Source: Planctomycetota bacterium (lineage in GTDB: Bacteria; Planctomycetota; UBA11346). From it: DNA of 9,065 nt. The notes beneath the pieces were generated by a model, which worked only from the letters and a program-made list of their open reading frames with translations, was not told where the DNA came from and made no database searches. Every line of letters starts with the position of its first letter. Position 1 is the stretch's first letter. Location: the NCBI GenBank assembly GCA_013816415.1, contig JACDEN010000078.1, forward strand, positions 1 to 9,065. The letters run 5' to 3'. The position numbers and the translations under genes were made by a program. Below are positions 7,214-9,065 of this stretch, in pieces.

Positions 7214-7304
7214 TGGTCCGGGGTCCGGGGTCGGACTTCAAACAGCAACACTGCCGTGTTCGTTTGTATGTCGGCTGTCGACCCGGACTCCGGACCCCGG
7301 ACCA
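7214..7304. repeat. Extragenic imperfect palindrome made of GGTCCGG heptads (REP/MITE-like)
   Basis: The left arm contains GGTCCGG at 7215-7221 and 7222-7228 and a degenerate copy, GGTCGGA, at 7229-7235. The right arm carries the reverse complement as CCGGACC at 7297-7303 and 7290-7296 and CCGGACT at 7283-7289. Positions 7214-7228 pair perfectly with 7290-7304, and the match reaches 7232/7286 with one G-T wobble. Inside lies a second hairpin: CAAAC (7239-7243) and AACAC (7247-7251) pair with GTGTT (7256-7260) and GTTTG (7262-7266) around a TGCC loop, with a small bulge. The whole fills the gap between the FabG-like gene and the antiporter gene and contains no credible ORF. It could be a REP/BIME-type unit, a MITE remnant, or a terminator for the FabG-like gene ending 21 nt away. 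Confidence 0.75.
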
Positions 7305-7325
7305 TCCGACTGACCCCGAACTTTC

Positions 7326-8066
7326 CTACGTGTAAAGCCCCCCATTCACCGCCAACACATGCCCCGTCACATACCCCGCATCCGCCGAACACAGATACGA
7401 CACCGCCGCCGCGACCTCGACCACCGTTCCGAGGCGTCCCGCCGGCACCGCCTGCAGCATCTGCTCGAGCGGCAGGCCCTTGGTCATCTCGGTATCGATC
7501 AGGCCCGGTGAGACGACGTTGGCGGTGACGCCGCGCTTGGCGATCTCGCGCGCGAGGGCCTTGGTCGCGGCGATCAGTCCGCCTTTCGCGGCGGAATAAT
7601 TCACCTGGCCGGGGTTTCCCATCTGGCCGCTGACCGAGGCGATGGTGACGATGCGGCCGAGCCGCGCCTTGAGCATCGCGCCGATCAGCGGACGCACGAT
7701 GTTGTAGAAGCCGCCGAGGCTGGTGTGCAGGACCGCGTCCCATTCCTCGTCGGCCATCCACGCCAGCAGGCCGTCGCGGGTGATGCCCGCATTGACGATG
7801 ACCACGTCCGGGGACCCGCGTTCGGCGAGCATGCGTTCGATCACCGTCTTCGCGGCCACGCGGTCGGTGACGTCGAAGGGCTCGAGCCAGGCCTGACGGC
7901 CGTGCGCGCGGACCTGCGCCGCCACCGTCTCGGCCGCCGCGGTGTTCGAGCGGAAGTTCATCAGCACGTCGAAGCCGTCGCGCGCCAGGCGGGCGGCGAT
8001 GGCGGCGCCGATGCCGCGGCTGGCGCCGGTGACGAGGGCGTACGGAGTGCGGGTTTCGGTGGCCAT
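7326..8066 (-). CDS. 3-oxoacyl-ACP reductase (FabG-like SDR), aryl-polyene type resemblance
   Basis: This 246-residue classical short-chain dehydrogenase/reductase has the size of FabG, which reduces 3-oxoacyl-ACP with NADPH. The cofactor motif is TGASRGIG (13-20). FDVTD (64-68) and NAGITRD (92-98) follow. The catalytic residues are S144 in IASVSG, Y157 and K161 in YSAAK. SPGLIDTEM (186-194) and the C-terminal YVTGHVLAVNGG (232-243) are typical. The tetrad Asn, expected at 116 (T-N-L in FabG), is Ser here; the codon at 7721-7719 reads AGC. From memory, the HTxLxGFYN and GNPGQVNYSAAKGGLI stretches resemble FabG2-type reductases of aryl polyene clusters more than housekeeping FabG. No acpP, fabD or ketosynthase gene is adjacent in the window, so it is not the fatty-acid operon copy. 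The ATG at 8066 fits the family N-terminus; no strong ribosome site is seen. The acyl carrier and substrate are unknown. Confidence 0.9.
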   Translation of the reverse strand: MATETRTPYALVTGASRGIGAAIAARLARDGFDVLMNFRSNTAAAETVAAQVRAHGRQAWLEPFDVTDRVAAKTVIERMLAERGSPDVVIVNAGITRDGLLAWMADEEWDAVLHTSLGGFYNIVRPLIGAMLKARLGRIVTIASVSGQMGNPGQVNYSAAKGGLIAATKALAREIAKRGVTANVVSPGLIDTEMTKGLPLEQMLQAVPAGRLGTVVEVAAAVSYLCSADAGYVTGHVLAVNGGLYT

Positions 8067-8131
8067 GGCGCCATTGAAGAGCGCAGGCCCGACTCGCCAA
8101 GGGCTGAATTCCCGCTACCGTGAACGGACGG
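8067..8131. promoter_or_regulatory. Short divergent region between FabG-like and dehydratase-like genes
   Basis: These 65 bp separate two genes that read away from each other, so promoters for both are expected here or in the flanking coding ends. No convincing -35/-10 pair or operator palindrome is visible. An in-frame GTG at 8120 is a possible alternative start for the plus-strand gene, which would shorten the gap to 53 bp. Confidence 0.3.
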
Positions 8132-9065
8132 ATGGCTTCCAGCACGACAACTCCCGATCCCGGGCGCCGGCCCGCGCGGCCGCCCCGGCTGCAGACCGCC
8201 TTCGACATCTTCGCCTGGTACGATCAGGTGCGGGCGTCGGGGAAGCCGGTCGCGTGGTGCTCGGCCTTCGCGCCGGCCGAGGTGCTGCTGGCGATGGGCA
8301 TCATCCCGGTCTATCCCGAGAACCATGCGGCGATGATGGGAGCGCTGTCGGAGACGCGCGATCCCGACCAGCCGTATGCGCGTTCCGCGATCAGCGCGGC
8401 GGAAGGAGCGGGCTACGCGAGTCCGCGTCTGTGCAGCTACGCGCTCGCCGACCTCGGAGCGCTCGCGGGAGGTCGTCCGTCGCCGATCGGCGGCCTGCCA
8501 CCGCCGGACCTGTTCTACGCCTGCGACAGCCAATGCGCGGTGGTCGCACGCTGGGGCGACGAGGTGCAGCGGCATTTCCGCGGACTCGGCGCCGACGCGC
8601 GCGACATCCCGCATTACGTGCTCAAGGCCCCCCCGCTGACGCGCGCCGAGCACCACACCGCCGACGAGCTCGCCGGCTTCAAGGCGCAGATCCTCGCCCA
8701 TGTCGACGACATCTCGCATCGCCTCGGACTGCGTCTCGATCCGTCGGAGCTCGCGCGCGTGGTCGCCGAGTCGGCGGAGGCGAACCGTCTCTGGCAGCAG
8801 TGCCTCGAGCGCGCGAAGCGGCGTCCGGCGCCGTGGACCAACCTCGACGCCTTCGCCGCGATGGCGCCGATCGTGGTCGCGCGCGGGACCGCCACGGCCA
8901 CCGATTATTATCGGCGCCTGCTCGCCGAGCTCGACGCGCGCGTCGCGGTCGGCCACGCCGCGGTGCCGAACGAGTCGATCCGCCTGCTGTGGGATGCGAT
9001 CCCGATCTGGCCGCGGAAGAATTGGCTCGCGGATTTCTGCGCCCAGCGCGGCGTCGCGTTCGTCG
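8132..9065 (+). CDS. 2-hydroxyacyl-CoA dehydratase / benzoyl-CoA reductase-like subunit, 3' end outside window
   Basis: This open frame of at least 311 residues runs off the right edge. It resembles the HgdB/BcrB/FldBC-type family, whose subunits bind a [4Fe-4S] cluster. With an ATP-driven activator they dehydrate 2-hydroxyacyl-CoA or reduce aromatic CoA esters. After a proline/arginine-rich N-terminus come VAWCSAFAPAEVLLAMGIIP (40-59), RLCSYALADLGAL (99-111) and PPPDLFYACDSQCAVV (123-138). These provide C43, C101, C131 and C135 as candidate cluster ligands. IRLLWDAIPIWPRKNWLADF (283-302) corresponds to the family's WxGIxxWP stretch. The N-terminus is well conserved in pattern, and roughly the last quarter is missing. 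The ATG at 8132 follows GGACGG with almost no spacing; a GTG at 8120 in frame is an alternative start. Partner subunit and activator genes would be expected beyond the edge. Substrate is unknown. Confidence 0.85.
   Translation, partial: MASSTTTPDPGRRPARPPRLQTAFDIFAWYDQVRASGKPVAWCSAFAPAEVLLAMGIIPVYPENHAAMMGALSETRDPDQPYARSAISAAEGAGYASPRLCSYALADLGALAGGRPSPIGGLPPPDLFYACDSQCAVVARWGDEVQRHFRGLGADARDIPHYVLKAPPLTRAEHHTADELAGFKAQILAHVDDISHRLGLRLDPSELARVVAESAEANRLWQQCLERAKRRPAPWTNLDAFAAMAPIVVARGTATATDYYRRLLAELDARVAVGHAAVPNESIRLLWDAIPIWPRKNWLADFCAQRGVAFV

Noticed and set aside
6553..8208. 551-residue minus-strand frame across the FabG-like gene, the palindrome and the antiporter gene
   Set aside because: It is an off-frame shadow of two real genes joined through the repeat; the repeat part encodes no family motif.
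7961..8956. 331-residue minus-strand frame opposite the dehydratase-like gene
   Set aside because: The plus strand carries a family-consistent protein with patterned cysteines; the antisense product is Arg-rich without motifs.

Overview
The window is a stretch of bacterial chromosome with very high G+C content and short intergenic gaps. It carries eight well-supported genes plus a possible ninth cut by the left edge. Codon use is dominated by G/C third positions, which also produces very long open frames on the wrong strand. The mix of enzymes suggests a high-G+C proteobacterium, possibly a gammaproteobacterium near the Xanthomonadales/Nevskiales. These enzymes are a sodium:sugar symporter with a cytoplasmic GH20 hexosaminidase, a periplasmic PQQ-type aldose dehydrogenase, an aryl-polyene-like FabG, a CAX antiporter and a 2-hydroxyacyl-CoA dehydratase-like protein. 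This placement is inference from family resemblance, not from a marker gene.

Left third (1-3503, minus strand): an SSS-family symporter and a GH20 glycosidase overlap by 4 nt (ATGA). They read toward the left edge, where a third, mostly unseen reading frame appears to start with another 4-nt overlap (GTGA). This looks like a compact operon for importing a sugar, probably an amino-sugar oligosaccharide or glycoside, and hydrolysing it inside the cell. Diverging from it across only 61 bp is a plus-strand gene (3565-4695) for a secreted PQQ-dependent glucose/sorbosone dehydrogenase-like protein.

Middle (4702-7172, minus strand): a calcium/proton antiporter, a thioredoxin-fold redoxin with a CNHC active site and a histidine phosphatase follow one another. 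The last two overlap by 4 nt (GTGA). The phosphatase converges on the sugar dehydrogenase gene with only 6 nt between the stop codons.

Right third: between the antiporter and a FabG-like reductase lies an extragenic inverted repeat built of GGTCCGG heptads (7214-7304), probably a REP/MITE-like element. The reductase (7326-8066, minus) has Ser in place of the usual Asn of the SDR catalytic tetrad. Diverging from it across 65 bp is a plus-strand gene, cut by the right edge, for a 2-hydroxyacyl-CoA dehydratase / benzoyl-CoA reductase-like subunit. No rRNA, tRNA, CRISPR array or intact mobile element was seen. No complete novel system is visible. The most interesting items are the extragenic palindrome, the Asn-to-Ser FabG, and the truncated dehydratase-like gene at the right edge.
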